From NCBI GenBank assembly GCA_963704855.1, contig CAVPHY010000024.1, positions 310,001 to 374,000 of the forward strand: DNA of 64,000 bases. The letters run 5' to 3'. The notes beneath the pieces are model-generated. The model ran no database searches, had not been told where the DNA came from, and saw only the letters and a program-made list of their open reading frames with translations. A program made the position numbers and the translations under genes. Positions 63,333 to 64,000 of the stretch are shown here, piece by piece; position 1 is the first letter of the stretch; the number at the start of each line of letters is the position of its first letter. Source of the DNA: SZUA-36 sp963704855 (GTDB lineage: Bacteria > Pseudomonadota > Gammaproteobacteria > Xanthomonadales > SZUA-36).

Positions 63333-64000
63333 ATGCGAAAGTTACTTTTTTTAGTATTTCTTTGCGTGCCCGTATTCGCTGTGGAGCATCCGGGTATGGA
63401 TGAATTTGTAAAACGTGCGACCTCGGAATTCGGTTTGCCTGAGAATGAAGTCCGGGCGCTGCTGATGGAGGCCGAGTACAAACAATCCATTGTTGATGCC
63501 ATCAGCCGTCCCGCCGAGGGCAAACCATGGCATGAATACCGTCTGATATTCCTGACCGATCAACGCATAAGCGAAGGTGTCGCATTCTGGAAAAAGAACC
63601 GTGAATTGATCGAAGCCGCGTCCAAAAAGTTTGGCGTGGATGAGGAAATTATCGTTTCTATCATAGGCGTGGAAACATTTTACGGGCGCATTACCGGTAG
63701 TTACCGCATTATTGATGCGTTGGTTACACTGGGTTTTTATTATCCCGAGGGGCTTTCCTCCGACCGTTCTCCATTTTTCTCAAGCGAGTTGATGCACTAT
63801 ATCCAGCTTGCCATAGAAGAGGGGTTGCCGACCGCGGAAGTAACCGGTTCGTATGCGGGCGCCATGGGTATGGGGCAGTTCATGCCCAGCAGTTACCGTG
63901 AGTATGCCGTGGATTTCGATGAAGATGGCAGCCGTGATCTGTGGCGTTCAACGCCCGATGTTGTTGGTAGTGTTGCGAATTATCTGCAACGACATGGCTG
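63333..64000 (+). CDS. mltB: Membrane-bound lytic murein transglycosylase B, partial
   Basis: The gene runs off the right end. The first 222 residues show a signal peptide (MRKLLFLVFLCVPVFA) without a clear lipobox, then the SLT_2 domain with the catalytic Glu in GVETFYGRITGSYRI and the downstream block YAGAMGMGQFMPSSYREYAVD. It cleaves the glycan strand between MurNAc and GlcNAc. It follows rodA by 136 bases; rlpA, often nearby, is not present before it. Confidence 0.93.
   Translation, partial: MRKLLFLVFLCVPVFAVEHPGMDEFVKRATSEFGLPENEVRALLMEAEYKQSIVDAISRPAEGKPWHEYRLIFLTDQRISEGVAFWKKNRELIEAASKKFGVDEEIIVSIIGVETFYGRITGSYRIIDALVTLGFYYPEGLSSDRSPFFSSELMHYIQLAIEEGLPTAEVTGSYAGAMGMGQFMPSSYREYAVDFDEDGSRDLWRSTPDVVGSVANYLQRHG

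Overview
The window reads as chromosomal DNA of a free-living, probably marine or sediment gammaproteobacterium. The evidence is a standard gammaproteobacterial mreBCD-mrdA-rodA-mltB order, a Pat-type protein acetyltransferase, several RND pumps, a CadC-like TPR signalling protein, and Fur- and FNR/Anr-type operators. Gene density is high and start and stop overlaps of 4 nt are frequent. No phage, integrase, transposase, CRISPR array or rRNA was seen. The only stable RNA is one tRNA-Met(CAT).

Layout. 1-2.2 kb: mtnA plus a class II aldolase (methylthioribose salvage / DHAP shunt) and a small ORF. 2.2-6.4 kb: an RND pump and adaptor. 6.5-8.9 kb: an APH-fold kinase and an AGXT2-like PLP phospho-lyase, probably a hydroxylysine or amino-alcohol phosphate catabolic pair. 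9-13.3 kb: AsmA-like protein, RhlE-like helicase, MscL. 13.3-15.2 kb: nrfA nitrite reductase behind a Cys-rich periplasmic protein with an FNR-like site. 15.4-16 kb: two adjacent long imperfect palindromes. 16-33 kb: a minus-strand metal and electron-transfer island. It holds sulfotransferase-copA-PepSY-PepSY/ferredoxin, a Cus-type Cu(I)/Ag(I) efflux set (cusC, cusB fused to a CusF-like domain, cusA) with accessory proteins, and a porin-FMN-binding-PepSY operon behind tandem Fur boxes and an FNR-like box. 33-38 kb: UspA and a second RND pump. 38.3-41.4 kb: a TIR-TM-TPR protein and a radical SAM protein. 41.5-46 kb: a MacAB-like ABC exporter. 46-57.5 kb: HDAC-like deacylase, Pat acetyltransferase, TPR protein, lipoprotein PhoA, amidase, palindromic element, tRNA, PfkB kinase. 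57.7-64 kb: the rod-shape cluster, cut inside mltB.

Two themes stand out. First, the metal island pairs copper export with membrane proteins that could move electrons across the inner membrane: two tandem PepSY paralogues, one carrying an NqrF-like 2Fe-2S domain, and a covalently flavinylated FMN-binding protein with its own PepSY-TM partner. This could be a periplasmic Cu/Fe reductase system. Second, at least five genes (class II aldolase, phospho-lyase, cusB, ABC ATPase, PfkB kinase) carry indels that read as base insertions. One of these is fully compensated and leaves an open frame with a garbled conserved motif. This pattern suggests insertion-type sequencing errors, so affected genes are described in corrected form. 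All functional calls rest on motif recognition by eye; no database search was possible.
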